64,000 nt of DNA from an uncultured Helicobacteraceae bacterium (GCA_910578285.1 CAJTQL010000013.1:1-64000); one strand, 5' to 3'; positions 50,522 through 60,306 are shown, counted from the first letter of the stretch. Program-made: numbers and translations. Notes: a model not told the origin generated them from the sequence alone.

Positions 50522-50672
50522 CACTTCTCTTTGTTGATTGAATATTGAGAGGTTGTCCCTCACCATACAAAGCCAAATCTTTAACGTCCTCATCGGGATT
50601 CCAAGCTTCGCATTTTAGGTGGTACTATGCCTCTTCGTCATTGTTGATTATCGAATGATAGCGCAGATTCTC

Positions 50673-51689
50673 TTATTTCGGACTCACAAGCTCCCAATTC
50701 AAAGGCTGCCCGCGCGCAATGTCTTTTGCAGCAGTTTTGCTGAGAATCTCGGGGAGATGTTTGGGTGCGATTCCGTATCCGGGGCGAATTGAGCGCACAT
50801 TCCGCGCATTGAATGCCTCGCCCTTGCGCATATCCTCGCACACAAAGAGGCTGCGCTTGAACACTTTCGATGGTGCAACGGCGGCACTGCCATAATCAGC
50901 AGCGCCGAGCGAATCGCATGCGTCATAGACGCGCTGTTTGAGCTCTGCAAATTCATCTGGCTGCATACTAAAGCTGCTGTCTGCGCCGCCAAGCGCCCTA
51001 TCAAGAATGAAATGCTTCTCGATGAGCGTTGCGCCAAGAACGCTCGCAACAACGGCGGCGCAATCGCCCATTGTGTGGTCACTTAGTCCAATCTTAAGCT
51101 CAAAGCGCGCCTTCAAATCGGTGATGCGCACGAGATTCGCCTGCGTAAGCGGTGTCGGGTAGGCGCTGGTGCAGGCGAGCAGGGTGATGTCGCGGTTGTT
51201 TTCGGCAAAGCACGCATCCACAGCCTCGCGAATCTCTTCAAGGCTCGCGATTCCTGTTGAGAGAATCATCGGCTTGCCCTTGCGCGCCGCGTAGCGAATG
51301 AGCGGAATGTCATTGATTTCAAACGAGGCAATTTTGTAAATGGGATTGTCCAAGGATTCTAAAAAATCCACGGCGGAATCATCAAACGGTGTCGAGAAGC
51401 ACAAAAGCCCAAGTGATTTTGCATAGGCAAAAAGTTCGGCATGCCATTCCCATGGTGTGTAGGCACTTTGGTAGAGTTTATATAAGGTTTGTCCGTCCCA
51501 CAGCCCGCCATTTTGAATCTGAAAATATTCATTGTCACAATCGAGCGTGAGCGTGTCGGCGGTGTAGGTTTGGAGCTTCACGCCGTCTGCGCCTGCATCT
51601 TTTGCCGCCTTGATTGTTTGGAGCGCAAGCTCTTTTTGCTGGTTGTGGTTTGCCGAAAGCTCGGCGATGAGTAGTGGATAGTTAGGCAT
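50673..51689 (-). CDS. pseI: Pseudaminic acid synthase PseI
   Basis: Condenses 6-deoxy-AltdiNAc with phosphoenolpyruvate to form pseudaminic acid, used for flagellin glycosylation and needed for motility in Helicobacter. 338 residues: NeuB-like TIM barrel (AELSANHNQQKELALQTIKA, TPFDDSAVDFLE, KIASFEINDIPLI, STGIASLEEI, GLSDHT) and a C-terminal SAF/antifreeze-like domain (RSLFVCEDMRKGEAFNARNV, RPGYGI). Eight bases overlap with pseH. Equivalent to H. pylori HP0178. Confidence 0.92.
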   Translation of the reverse strand: MPNYPLLIAELSANHNQQKELALQTIKAAKDAGADGVKLQTYTADTLTLDCDNEYFQIQNGGLWDGQTLYKLYQSAYTPWEWHAELFAYAKSLGLLCFSTPFDDSAVDFLESLDNPIYKIASFEINDIPLIRYAARKGKPMILSTGIASLEEIREAVDACFAENNRDITLLACTSAYPTPLTQANLVRITDLKARFELKIGLSDHTMGDCAAVVASVLGATLIEKHFILDRALGGADSSFSMQPDEFAELKQRVYDACDSLGAADYGSAAVAPSKVFKRSLFVCEDMRKGEAFNARNVRSIRPGYGIAPKHLPEILSKTAAKDIARGQPLNWELVSPK

Positions 51690-52230
51690 GGATTTTCCCC
51701 ATTATTAAGATATTATGAAACGCGTTATTGACCCATGCATAGTCATGCAAGCAGCCCTCATGTATGAAACCATTGCGCTCATAAAAGGCGATTGCGCGTT
51801 TGTTGTGCTCAAAAACCTCGAGACGCAAGCTATGGAGTTTGAGTTTTTCAAAGCTAACAAATTCAAGTAATTCCAAGATTTTTGTGCCGCTGCCTGTACC
51901 GAAGCATTCTGGATTGAGATAGAGACCCAAAAATGCGAATGCATGCACAAAGTTGATGCGCACAAGGGACATTATCCCAATTCCGCACTTGTCGTCAAAG
52001 ACTGCCCAATAACTCCGCGTTGTGCTATGTTGCAAGCCCTTGATGAAGTTTTGATGTGCTTGAATCGGTATGGGCTCTTGGCTATACATATATTTTGAAA
52101 TTTCGGGGTGGTTGCGCCAACACCGCACATCTTCGCTTTGTTTGGGTGTTAGCGAGCAGAAATGCACAGCCTTGCAGTGAGCAAGCGTAAAGTTTGAGCG
52201 CAAAGCTGCAAGGCGAGAATCCAAAATCAT
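51682..52230 (-). CDS. pseH: Acetyltransferase PseH
   Basis: GNAT-fold N-acetyltransferase adding the second acetyl group in the pseudaminic acid pathway (UDP-4-amino-4,6-dideoxy-AltNAc N-acetyltransferase). 182 residues; acetyl-CoA motif GTGSGTKILELLEFVSF and the typical C-terminal FEHNKRAIAFYERNGFIHEG. Together with pseI this makes a two-gene unit; the other pse genes are elsewhere. Equivalent to H. pylori HP0327. Confidence 0.88.
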   Translation of the reverse strand: MILDSRLAALRSNFTLAHCKAVHFCSLTPKQSEDVRCWRNHPEISKYMYSQEPIPIQAHQNFIKGLQHSTTRSYWAVFDDKCGIGIMSLVRINFVHAFAFLGLYLNPECFGTGSGTKILELLEFVSFEKLKLHSLRLEVFEHNKRAIAFYERNGFIHEGCLHDYAWVNNAFHNILIMGKIHA

Positions 52231-52233
52231 TCG

Positions 52234-52467
52234 CTAACTCTGCTGTTTGCGCATTGCATCAATAATTGCGTCATTGTAGCGAGAAAAACGCAACCAAAAA
52301 GGCTGATTGCTCGCAAGCGATTCTTCAAGCAGATTGTCAAGTTGAGTCTTGCACAATTTTTTTGATTGTAAGGCTGGCTGCGAGACGCACCCTGTCGCGT
52401 TGATGACATTATGGCTTCGAATCTCCATTGATTCGATTGAATCAATATCCTTAAGTACTTGTTTCAT
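52234..52467 (-). CDS. Hypothetical small protein upstream of pseH, 77 aa
   Basis: ATG at 52467 follows TATGGAGGTAGAT, an excellent Shine-Dalgarno, and the stop is three bases before pseH, so it is probably the first gene of the pseudaminic unit. Soluble, two cysteines, contains ASNQPFWLRFSRYNDAIIDA. No family recognised. Confidence 0.55.
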   Translation of the reverse strand: MKQVLKDIDSIESMEIRSHNVINATGCVSQPALQSKKLCKTQLDNLLEESLASNQPFWLRFSRYNDAIIDAMRKQQS

Positions 52468-52518
52468 ATCTACCTCCATAGTGAGATATAAGCAAGGATT
52501 GTTCCAATTATGGGATTT

Positions 52519-53079
52519 TTATTCTTGGAGTTGGTTGGTTGAAATTATGATGTTTTTGCAGGCATCTTCATAGTTGGGCTTGACTTCAAGCGCCTTTTGG
52601 AAATAGGCTTGAGCGATATTCCATTCGCCTTTTTGGGCATAGATAACGCCGATGTTGTTGAGTGCCTGTGAATGTGAGGGATTCTTCGCAATGATGATTT
52701 CATAGCAATGCAGCGCTTTTTCATGGAGGCGCAAAATCTGATAGAGCAGGGCGACCTCGAAGAGAATCTCAAGGCGCGGCAGGAGCTCATATGAACATAG
52801 AAAATGTTCAATCGCCTTTTTATAATTCTCTCTGTGTTTGTAGTGGTGAGCAAGATTTGCATGGAAAATGGGCGAGTTGGGCGCGAGCTGCAAGGCTTTG
52901 TGCATCATCTCAAAGCCTTCTTCCCGCCCCTCGTCAAGCTCGATGAGCCCGAGCAAATGCCACACATCGGCATTGTTGTAATCATCGATGAGAATCTCCA
53001 TATACAAATCGCGCGCTTCTTTGCGTCGCCCTGCTTTGTGGTGTTCAAGTGCCACCTTCATCATCTCTATTGTTTTCAC
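52519..53079 (-). CDS. TPR protein linked to type I secretion genes
   Basis: 186 residues consisting of about five tetratricopeptide repeats, e.g. ADVWHLLGLIELDEGREEGF and PSHSQALNNIGVIYAQKGEW. Soluble. Its ATG overlaps the stop of the TolC-like gene (ATGA), so it is the fourth and last gene of the secretion operon. It could be a chaperone-like adaptor for the exported substrate. Confidence 0.8.
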   Translation of the reverse strand: MKTIEMMKVALEHHKAGRRKEARDLYMEILIDDYNNADVWHLLGLIELDEGREEGFEMMHKALQLAPNSPIFHANLAHHYKHRENYKKAIEHFLCSYELLPRLEILFEVALLYQILRLHEKALHCYEIIIAKNPSHSQALNNIGVIYAQKGEWNIAQAYFQKALEVKPNYEDACKNIIISTNQLQE

Positions 53080-54392
53080 CGAATTGTTCTGCCTAAAAGG
53101 TTGATTTTGCGCTCAATTTCATAGATTCTGTCTGTATTGAGTGTGCCTGTTACATCGAGCAGGTTGAGCTGATTGACAATCAGATTATAAACCGCATCAA
53201 TCAAATCACGGCGCACTTGATAGAGGCGCGAGCGCGCCTCAAGGACATCAAAGAGACTGCGCAAGCCGCGTTCATAGCCCTGCTCGATTGTCGAGAGATA
53301 GAGTTGTGCCGAATATTCGCTATCTTTAAAAACTTTCACGCTTTCAATAGCAAGCTTTTGCTCCGAAAGTGTGCGCTCGAGCTTAAGGATTGCTTGCTTT
53401 TTGTAATGGTTGAGCTCTTCAATTGCAGCATTTTGCATCTTGAGCCCTTCACGAATTGCTGATTGTGTGCGCCCGCCTTCAAAAATGGGGAGGCTCACGA
53501 CAATAAGCGCGCGCAAGTCGTTCTCACGCAATGATGGGTCGCGGCTCTCTGTGTGCTTTTGTGAAATCTGGAAGTCCGCTGTGGGAAAATGCTGCCAACG
53601 GCGAATCGTCAAATCGCGCTGCGCGAGATCGAGCTGCTTTTGGGCAATCTGCACATCGGGGTTGTTGACAAGCCCCCTTTGCCAGTCATACGAAGCGATG
53701 ATGAGCGCATCAGGATTGATTTGCTCAAGCGAGATGTCAATGATTCTATCATTTGTAATCTTTTCGCCAATCATATATTCCAATGTCATCTTTGCGACAT
53801 TGTAACGTTGCTCTTCAGCAAGCAGCTCGGCGCGTGAGCGGTCAAAAGCCACGCGCGCTTCGAGCATACCCATTTTTGTGTTGAGCCCTGCTTGTAGCAT
53901 ACCGCTTGTTTGACGAAACTTGATTTCGTTAGCGTCCACCATTGCGCGCGCAAGCGCGAGATTTTTTTGCGTGCGCATCACATCAAAATATGCCTTAGCA
54001 ACCTCGAGCCCAAGCTGATTTGCATGCCTTTGGAGCTCGTATTCAGCGCCCTTTGCCCTATCTTTTGCTTGGTCAAGCTCCAAATAGAGCCCGGGGCGAA
54101 ACATGGGCACATAGGCGGTGATTCCATAGTCTTTGTAGGGCTCACTAACCTCGGGCGCTGTGTAGTTGTATTTATTGTGTCCCGCAGATGCATCGAGCGT
54201 GATTCGAGGCAAAAGCGCACCAAGAGCTTGATTGATGCCTTCGGCTGTAGCTTCTGTGCGGTAGCGTTGGGCAAGAATCTGTGATTCTTTTTGCAAGGCT
54301 TTTTCATAGGCACGCGAGAGTGTGAGAATCTGGTCTTCACGAGCAAATATTACGCCAAACAATGCGAGAAGGAGAAGCCATTTATTGTTCAC
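53076..54392 (-). CDS. TolC-family outer membrane channel of the type I system
   Basis: 438 residues from the GTG at 54392, whose site AAGGG lies in the end of the upstream gene; an ATG nine codons earlier lacks one. Signal peptide VNNKWLLLLALFGVIFARED. Two repeats of helices and strands characteristic of TolC: LSRAYEKALQKESQILAQRY and LGALLPRITLDASAGHN early, TIEQGYERGLRSLFDVLEAR late. It forms the outer membrane part of the T1SS exporter encoded in the same operon and overlaps the membrane fusion gene by 11 bases. Confidence 0.9.
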   Translation of the reverse strand: MNNKWLLLLALFGVIFAREDQILTLSRAYEKALQKESQILAQRYRTEATAEGINQALGALLPRITLDASAGHNKYNYTAPEVSEPYKDYGITAYVPMFRPGLYLELDQAKDRAKGAEYELQRHANQLGLEVAKAYFDVMRTQKNLALARAMVDANEIKFRQTSGMLQAGLNTKMGMLEARVAFDRSRAELLAEEQRYNVAKMTLEYMIGEKITNDRIIDISLEQINPDALIIASYDWQRGLVNNPDVQIAQKQLDLAQRDLTIRRWQHFPTADFQISQKHTESRDPSLRENDLRALIVVSLPIFEGGRTQSAIREGLKMQNAAIEELNHYKKQAILKLERTLSEQKLAIESVKVFKDSEYSAQLYLSTIEQGYERGLRSLFDVLEARSRLYQVRRDLIDAVYNLIVNQLNLLDVTGTLNTDRIYEIERKINLLGRTIR

Positions 54393-55731
54393 GGAGACCC
54401 TTAATGAATAGATTTTCAAAAGGTTGAATCAAATATTCAAGCAAGGTGCGACTCCCTGTTACAATCATTGCATCAGCAGGCATACCCGGCTTAATCTCGA
54501 GTTTGTTACGTGCTAATTCTTCTTGTCCTTTGTCTGTCAGGCGAATCTTGACGCCATAATAGGGCATCTGTGTTGCTGCATCGACAAGTGCATCAGCGGA
54601 GACCTCATAAACCTCGCCTTGCACAGCCTTGAGCGATCGCACATGGGCAAAACCTGCAAACTGAATGTCGGCGTTCATTCCTGTGTTGACATAATTAATT
54701 TCATGCGTGGCAACCTTGCCGTCAATGATGAGCTTTTCGTTTGCGGGGACGATGTCAAGAATCGGCGAGCCGGGTGCAATCACAGCACCGAGTGTATGGA
54801 CATTGAGATTGAGCACGATTCCATCAACAGGCGAGCGGATTTCAGCGCGCGCCAAAGAATCTTTAAGTGTGTTTGTGCGTGCGCGTAGCTCGGCGATGCT
54901 ACGCTGTGTGTCGCTAAGCTCGGCAAGTACGGTGCGCAAAAACTCTTGACGGCTCACAATCATTTGCGATTCAATCTCGGAAATTTGCACCTCAATTCGT
55001 GCAACTTCGGCGCCATAGTTTGCAATCTCACCCTCGATTCGGACTTTTTCGCGTGTGATATCGCGCAAACGTATTTTGTCGACAAGCTGTTGTTCAAAGA
55101 GATTTTCCCACTCGCTAATCTCTTCGACATAGGAGAGCAGCAAGTCTTGTCGGCTTTGCGTAACGGCGTCTATCCCTTCGACTTGGTTGCGCAGCTGCTC
55201 AATTCGTTGCGCCGAGACGATTTCGCTATCATCGAGTAATTTTTTGCGCGCGATAAATTCACTTTGTTGTGCATGCATCATGCTTTGCGAAATCGCATCG
55301 CTGTTTGTGAGCAGTTCTTGTGGAAAGGCGATGTCTGGTGCATCATCGCGCTCGGCAATCAGCCGTGCTTCTTTAGCAAGACTTTCGAGCAACTGGGCGC
55401 TTGCAATCTCAAGCTCGGATTGGAATTGGATTTTTTCGAGCGAAACGAGCAGCTGCCCTTGTTTGACATGGTCGCCATCTTTGACAAGAATCTGCTCAAC
55501 AATGCCACCTTCAAGGTGTTGAATCATTTTGCGATTGCCCGAAACGCTAACTTGTCCAATCGCAGCAACGGCGCTTGATAGTGGTGCGAGCGCGCCCCAA
55601 ATGCCAAAAATAAGCACGAACAAGCCAAGCACAATGAGCGCCAAGAGACGATAGGGTCGGTCATTGAGTGTGCCGAATTCTTCGGAATCATATTCGAGGG
55701 GTTGGACGATGAGTTCGTATTTTTTTTCCAT
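54382..55731 (-). CDS. Membrane fusion protein of a type I system (HlyD/PrtE family)
   Basis: 449 residues. Single N-terminal membrane helix (LIVLGLFVLIFGIWGALAPL), biotinyl-lipoyl half (GQVSVSGNRKMIQHLEGGIV), a long coiled coil to about residue 290, and the second lipoyl part (AEIRSPVDGIVLNLNVHTLG). The C-terminal beta region ends with KPGMPADAMIVTGSRTLLEY, the family signature. It links the ABC protein to TolC. 11 bases separate it from the ABC gene. Confidence 0.92.
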   Translation of the reverse strand: MEKKYELIVQPLEYDSEEFGTLNDRPYRLLALIVLGLFVLIFGIWGALAPLSSAVAAIGQVSVSGNRKMIQHLEGGIVEQILVKDGDHVKQGQLLVSLEKIQFQSELEIASAQLLESLAKEARLIAERDDAPDIAFPQELLTNSDAISQSMMHAQQSEFIARKKLLDDSEIVSAQRIEQLRNQVEGIDAVTQSRQDLLLSYVEEISEWENLFEQQLVDKIRLRDITREKVRIEGEIANYGAEVARIEVQISEIESQMIVSRQEFLRTVLAELSDTQRSIAELRARTNTLKDSLARAEIRSPVDGIVLNLNVHTLGAVIAPGSPILDIVPANEKLIIDGKVATHEINYVNTGMNADIQFAGFAHVRSLKAVQGEVYEVSADALVDAATQMPYYGVKIRLTDKGQEELARNKLEIKPGMPADAMIVTGSRTLLEYLIQPFENLFIKGLREQ

Positions 55732-55742
55732 TATTTCCGCCT

Positions 55743-57458
55743 CTATTTCGTGATTGCGCTTTGTCGGTTTTGCGCAGCCAAAGCCTTCAGTACATCATCG
55801 CGAGGACCATAAGATTGCAAGCTTCCTTCTTTAAATAGCGCAATCTTATCGGCAGCGTTGAGCACAGCCATTCTGTGGGTAATGAGCACAACCGTTGTGC
55901 CTTTTGCTTTGAGGGCAAGCACAGCTTGCAAGAGCGCGCGTTCACCTGTGTCGTCAAGGTTTGAGTTAGGCTCGTCAAGTAAGACAAAATTGGGGTTGCC
56001 ATAGATAGCGCGCGCGAGTGCAATGCGCTGTCTTTGCCCTCCTGAAAGTGCCACGCCACCGGGTCCAATAGGAGTATCATAGCCATTTGGGAATTGCAAA
56101 ATCATATTGTGCACGCCAGTGAGCTTTGCTGCTTCGAGCACTTGTGTGGAATCCACTTCGCCATAGCGTGCGATATTTTCGGCAATGCTGCCCTCAAAAA
56201 GTTCGATGTCTTGGGGTAAATAGCCGATGTATCGCCCAAGCTCGATTCGGTCGTATTGTTCAATATCGGCGCCATCATAGCGCACTTTGCCCGAATAGGC
56301 TTTCCAAACGCCAAGCATGGCGCGTGCTAGTGAGCTTTTGCCCGCCGCACTTGGTCCGATGATTCCCACGACTTCGCCTGCATTGATAGAAAGGCTCACA
56401 TTTTTAACAACTATTTGCCGCGAGTTGGGCGGGACAATGGTGAGCGCCTCGACAGCGACATTGCCCTGTGGCATGGGCAGCGCCATAGGTCTAGGGTCGA
56501 CTGGAATCTCGGAGAGCAGCGCAACAATGCGATGATAAGCTTGCCGCGTACTGACAAATTGTTTCCATGTGTTTGTGAGCATATCCATGGGTGCAAGCGC
56601 ACGTCCCATGACGATTGACCCCGCAATCATCATACCCGGCGTGAGCTCCGATTCGATAACCAAATATGCTCCAAGCCCAAGTATCAAGGATTGAAAGAAC
56701 AGACGTAAGCTTTTGGAAAGATTCGCCCAAATCCCTGCTTCATCGCTTGCCACTGTTTGTTCGTTTGAGAAGTCGACATAACGTTCCATCCAGCGCACTT
56801 TGACATTTTCGCGCATGCCCATTGCCTGAATCACCTCGCTATTGCGCAAAGCGCCATTGAGAAAGCTTGTTGCATTTTGGTATTTTTTGTTGGATTCTTC
56901 GAGCTTGGTTTTAGTACGCCATTCGTTAATCATTGTGAGTGAGAACACAACAGCACCTGCAAAGATGGCGAAGATTCCAAAATAGGGGTGAAACAGAAAG
57001 AGAATAAAGACATAGATAGGCACCCAAGGGAGGTCAAAAAAGGCAAAGATGGGCATTCCTGTCATGAATTGGCGGATTTGTGTGATGTCATTGAGCGCTT
57101 GTGAGCTCGCGCGCCCGGGGTGGAGGTTTGCATAACTAAACATTAGGTTAAAAATGCGCGTGCGGAGGCGGTTGTTGATTTGATTCCCTGCACGCACCAA
57201 AAGCCTTGAGCGGACAAATTCCAAGCAGCCCATAACAGCAAAAAAAATGGCGATGACAAGTGTGAGCATAAGGAGTGTTTCATGGCTGCGGCTTGCCAAA
57301 ACGCGGTCATAAATCTGGAGCATATACAAAGATGGCGAGAGCATGAGGAGATTGATAAAACAACTCGCTAATGCCGCGTAATAGAACGCTCCCTTTGATG
57401 CTTTAATGACATCAACGAGCTCATTTTGTGGGATATTTAGAGAGCTTGGTTTTAACAT
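55743..57458 (-). CDS. Type I secretion ABC transporter (PrtD/HasD family)
   Basis: 571 residues: membrane domain with six helices followed by the ATPase. Walker A IGPSAAGKSS near residue 371, LSGGQRQR near 474, Walker B FVLLDEPNSNLDD near 491. No C39 peptidase is attached, so it exports proteins with C-terminal signals, as PrtD/AprD/HasD do, and not double-glycine peptides. First gene of the T1SS operon. The substrate gene is not next to it. Candidates in the window are the Ca2+-loop proteins. Confidence 0.92.
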   Translation of the reverse strand: MLKPSSLNIPQNELVDVIKASKGAFYYAALASCFINLLMLSPSLYMLQIYDRVLASRSHETLLMLTLVIAIFFAVMGCLEFVRSRLLVRAGNQINNRLRTRIFNLMFSYANLHPGRASSQALNDITQIRQFMTGMPIFAFFDLPWVPIYVFILFLFHPYFGIFAIFAGAVVFSLTMINEWRTKTKLEESNKKYQNATSFLNGALRNSEVIQAMGMRENVKVRWMERYVDFSNEQTVASDEAGIWANLSKSLRLFFQSLILGLGAYLVIESELTPGMMIAGSIVMGRALAPMDMLTNTWKQFVSTRQAYHRIVALLSEIPVDPRPMALPMPQGNVAVEALTIVPPNSRQIVVKNVSLSINAGEVVGIIGPSAAGKSSLARAMLGVWKAYSGKVRYDGADIEQYDRIELGRYIGYLPQDIELFEGSIAENIARYGEVDSTQVLEAAKLTGVHNMILQFPNGYDTPIGPGGVALSGGQRQRIALARAIYGNPNFVLLDEPNSNLDDTGERALLQAVLALKAKGTTVVLITHRMAVLNAADKIALFKEGSLQSYGPRDDVLKALAAQNRQSAITK

Positions 57459-57544
57459 ATTAGGCAGCCTTATAAATCCTATTGAGAATCAAAAAAGCGA
57501 TTCTAGCAAACGACAATAAACAATCAACAAGAATGCACCAATAT

Positions 57545-58372
57545 TTATCTGCATTCAAGCGATACGTTCGCGCTTGCACTAAATTCTCTGCCTTCTTGTA
57601 TGATGGGCAAAGTCGCTTTCATGTTTGGTGTTGGAGCTGCCCCACCCGCTTCTGCAATAGTCATATCGCTCGCCATTGCGCGCATCATTGGCGCGCGCGC
57701 ACTTTGCCCAAAGTCGATTCGCTTGGGCGTACATTGTTTGCCCAAAATCGCGCTATAATCTTTTGCAAGAGCATTGGCTTGATTGATAATATTTTGATAT
57801 AAATGGCGCTGATGTGCTTTGAAATTCTCGCTTTCATGCTCATAGTTGGGCTCAAGTGCAGGGATATTTAGAATTGCATAGCCGCTTTGATTTGCGATTG
57901 TGTCCATATCAGAAAGCATAGCGCTATACGCGTCTAGCTGCTCTTTTTGAATCTTGCATGCAAAATGGGAATGCAATGAAAATCCCGCAATGCTACGTTG
58001 CCCATCATTAAAACGATAAGATGGCGCAACCTCATAGCTGCCGCCGCTGCAAAAGCTTTCTTTTTCAACACGGGCGAGAATCTGCACAAAAAGGCGCGAG
58101 ATTGCGGCTTTGTCCTCGGAGCTAATTTCAGTTTTGGTGCTCAAAGACGAGCTGGCACTCAAGGTGGGGTTCGAGACAAAATATGTAGGCATAATTTTGA
58201 TGCTTGCTTGGAGATTCTGGCTAAGTTGTAATCCTTGTTGCGATTCTTGCGCACTCTGTATGGGCGCTTGGCTTGATGATTGAATAAAAAAAGTAAACAA
58301 CGCTCCAAGAATAAAAACAATCAGAATCCCAACGATTCCTGCAAAGGTTTTGAGTGTTTGCACTAGCGACAT
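57545..58372 (-). CDS. SIMPL domain (DUF541) protein
   Basis: 275 residues: one N-terminal membrane helix (GIVGILIVFILGALFTFFIQ) and a periplasmic SIMPL-type domain, recognisable at the C-terminus ARAPMMRAMASDMTIAEAGG and SANVSLECR. Proteins with this domain are linked to oxidative or envelope stress. Good site (AAAAAGGAGCTATC). Its promoter box is at 58393-58398. Confidence 0.75.
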   Translation of the reverse strand: MSLVQTLKTFAGIVGILIVFILGALFTFFIQSSSQAPIQSAQESQQGLQLSQNLQASIKIMPTYFVSNPTLSASSSLSTKTEISSEDKAAISRLFVQILARVEKESFCSGGSYEVAPSYRFNDGQRSIAGFSLHSHFACKIQKEQLDAYSAMLSDMDTIANQSGYAILNIPALEPNYEHESENFKAHQRHLYQNIINQANALAKDYSAILGKQCTPKRIDFGQSARAPMMRAMASDMTIAEAGGAAPTPNMKATLPIIQEGREFSASANVSLECR

Positions 58373-58392
58373 GATAGCTCCTTTTTTGAGAT

Positions 58393-58398
58393 ATTATA
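58393..58398 (-). promoter_or_regulatory. -10 element of the SIMPL gene
   Basis: TATAAT in GGGTATAATATC on the minus strand, 21 bases before the ATG at 58372. Confidence 0.5.
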
Positions 58399-58450
58399 CC
58401 CAAAATAGACAAAAGCGGGTAGAATCCGCTTTATTTTTCAAGGAAGTGTT

Positions 58451-59695
58451 ATGGAACAATCCTTTTTCCCTCGTATCAATGAGCTTATAGGGCGCTTTGG
58501 CACACCTTTATATCTCTATGATTTTTCACACATCACACAGCAATACCATGCGCTCAAAGACGAGTTTGCAGCGCGTAAATCGCTGATTGCTTATGCGCTG
58601 AAGGCAAACTCAAATTTGAGTCTTGTGGCGCATCTTGCACGTTTGGGTTCAGGCGCTGATTGTGTGTCGCTAGGCGAAGTCAAGCGAGCTCTGCTTGCGG
58701 GCATTGCGCCTTACAAAATCATCTTGAGCGGTGTAGGCAAGCAAGAGTACGAGATTCGTGAGGTGCTCAAAATCGGGATTCTATTCCTCAATGTCGAGAG
58801 TGAAGCCGAGCTATTATGTGTCGAAAAAGTTGCATGTGAGATTGGAATCTGCGCGCGCATTTCGTTGCGCGTCAATCCCGACATTGACCCAAAGACTCAC
58901 CCCTATATTTCCACAGGTTTGAGCGAAAATAAGTTTGGTGTGAGCATTGACGAGGCGAAGCGACTCTATCTCTATGCCCATAAATCCGAACATCTCGAGC
59001 CTGTGGCGATTCATTTTCATATAGGTAGTCAGATTCTAAGCTTAGAACCTCTCGCGCAATCTGTGCAAAAGATTGCTGCGCTTTTGCGCTCCTTGCTCGC
59101 TATCGGGCTGCCTTTGCGGTTTTTTGATGTGGGCGGTGGAATCGGAATCCCCTACAAAAACGAGCAGACGTTCGCACTCTATGACTATGCGCAAATGATT
59201 CTCGCAAATCTAAGTGGGCTTGATGTAACGATTATCTGTGAGCCTGGGCGCTTTATTGTGGGCAATAGCGGGTTTTTGGTTTGTTCGGTATTGTATGAAA
59301 AAATCACGCAAAGCAAACGTTTTGTGATTGTCGATGGAGCGATGAATGATCTCCTGCGTCCAACACTCTATCAGGCGCATCATGATGTCATGGTGTGGCG
59401 CAATGGTTGGCTTGCAACAGACGATGGAACTGCGTGCGATGTTGTGGGACCCATTTGCGAAAGCGGCGATTGGCTTGCTAAAAATGTTGTCTTGCCACCA
59501 TTACAAAGCGGCGATTTGATTGTATTCAAGAGTGCAGGGGCGTATGGAATGGCAATGGCAAGCAATTACAATTCGCGCGAGCGTGCCGCAGAAGTCGCAT
59601 TTGACCACACAGGGAAAATTTGGCAGATTCGTGAGCGCGAGAGTTTGCAGAATCTTTGGGCGCTCGAACTGCCCTTTTTGCAAGCACAAAACTAG
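58451..59695 (+). CDS. lysA: Diaminopimelate decarboxylase
   Basis: Last step of lysine synthesis. PLP enzyme of the alanine racemase fold: PLP lysine Lys51 in YALKANSN, HIGSQ, the glycine loop DVGGGIGIPY, and EPGRFIVGNSG; CESGD provides the substrate Cys. 414 residues is normal. Site CAAGGAAGTGTT. Equivalent to H. pylori HP0290. The stop is five bases before the convergent methyltransferase. Confidence 0.94.
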   Translation: MEQSFFPRINELIGRFGTPLYLYDFSHITQQYHALKDEFAARKSLIAYALKANSNLSLVAHLARLGSGADCVSLGEVKRALLAGIAPYKIILSGVGKQEYEIREVLKIGILFLNVESEAELLCVEKVACEIGICARISLRVNPDIDPKTHPYISTGLSENKFGVSIDEAKRLYLYAHKSEHLEPVAIHFHIGSQILSLEPLAQSVQKIAALLRSLLAIGLPLRFFDVGGGIGIPYKNEQTFALYDYAQMILANLSGLDVTIICEPGRFIVGNSGFLVCSVLYEKITQSKRFVIVDGAMNDLLRPTLYQAHHDVMVWRNGWLATDDGTACDVVGPICESGDWLAKNVVLPPLQSGDLIVFKSAGAYGMAMASNYNSRERAAEVAFDHTGKIWQIRERESLQNLWALELPFLQAQN

Positions 59696-59700
59696 CGCGA

Positions 59701-60306
59701 TTATGGCGCGAAAAAGAGAATTGGGAGAACACCAAACGCTTGCAATGTCTGCCACAGCAGCAGGAAAAACACGAAAAAAAACCACACAAGACTGCGTTTG
59801 ATTTCTTTGTGCAAAAATTTGGGGCGCACGAGAATCTGCTCGGGCGTTTCAAAATGCCAGCGCGGGAAGAATCGCGGCACGGATTTTAGATATTGTCGAT
59901 ACGAATCGCCAAATTTGTCGACAAGAAAGCTCTCCTCGCGCTTGATTGTGCGTTGATAAATCCAATAGAATCCGAGCGCACCAACAACCAAAAGTATTAT
60001 CTGTGCTTGCAATGCCAAAAGTCCCATAAAGGCGATAAATGAGAAAAAATACAATGGATTGCGTGTGTTGGCGTATGGTCCATAGTCGATGAATGTTTTG
60101 CCATCGATTCCTTCATTTTTCATACCCCCGATGAATAGTGTGCTATACAGCCGCCCGCCAACGCCCACACCCACAGCGATGACGCCAAGAACCTTACAGG
60201 CAATATCGATGGGGGGAGGGTAGGGCGATTTTGAAAAGAGTACCCAAAATGCACCCAAAATACCAAACGCAAAGGTATAAGGGAATCGATTGAAATGCTT
60301 TGCCAT
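59701..60306 (-). CDS. Isoprenylcysteine carboxyl methyltransferase-like membrane protein
   Basis: 201 residues with about four to five membrane helices. The signature IDYGPYANTRNPLYFFSFIA and later FGDSYRQYLKSVPRFFP is that of the ICMT/phospholipid methyltransferase (PEMT) superfamily, binding S-adenosylmethionine. Substrate unknown. Bacterial members often act on lipids or small molecules. Confidence 0.8.
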   Translation of the reverse strand: MAKHFNRFPYTFAFGILGAFWVLFSKSPYPPPIDIACKVLGVIAVGVGVGGRLYSTLFIGGMKNEGIDGKTFIDYGPYANTRNPLYFFSFIAFMGLLALQAQIILLVVGALGFYWIYQRTIKREESFLVDKFGDSYRQYLKSVPRFFPRWHFETPEQILVRPKFLHKEIKRSLVWFFFVFFLLLWQTLQAFGVLPILFFAP

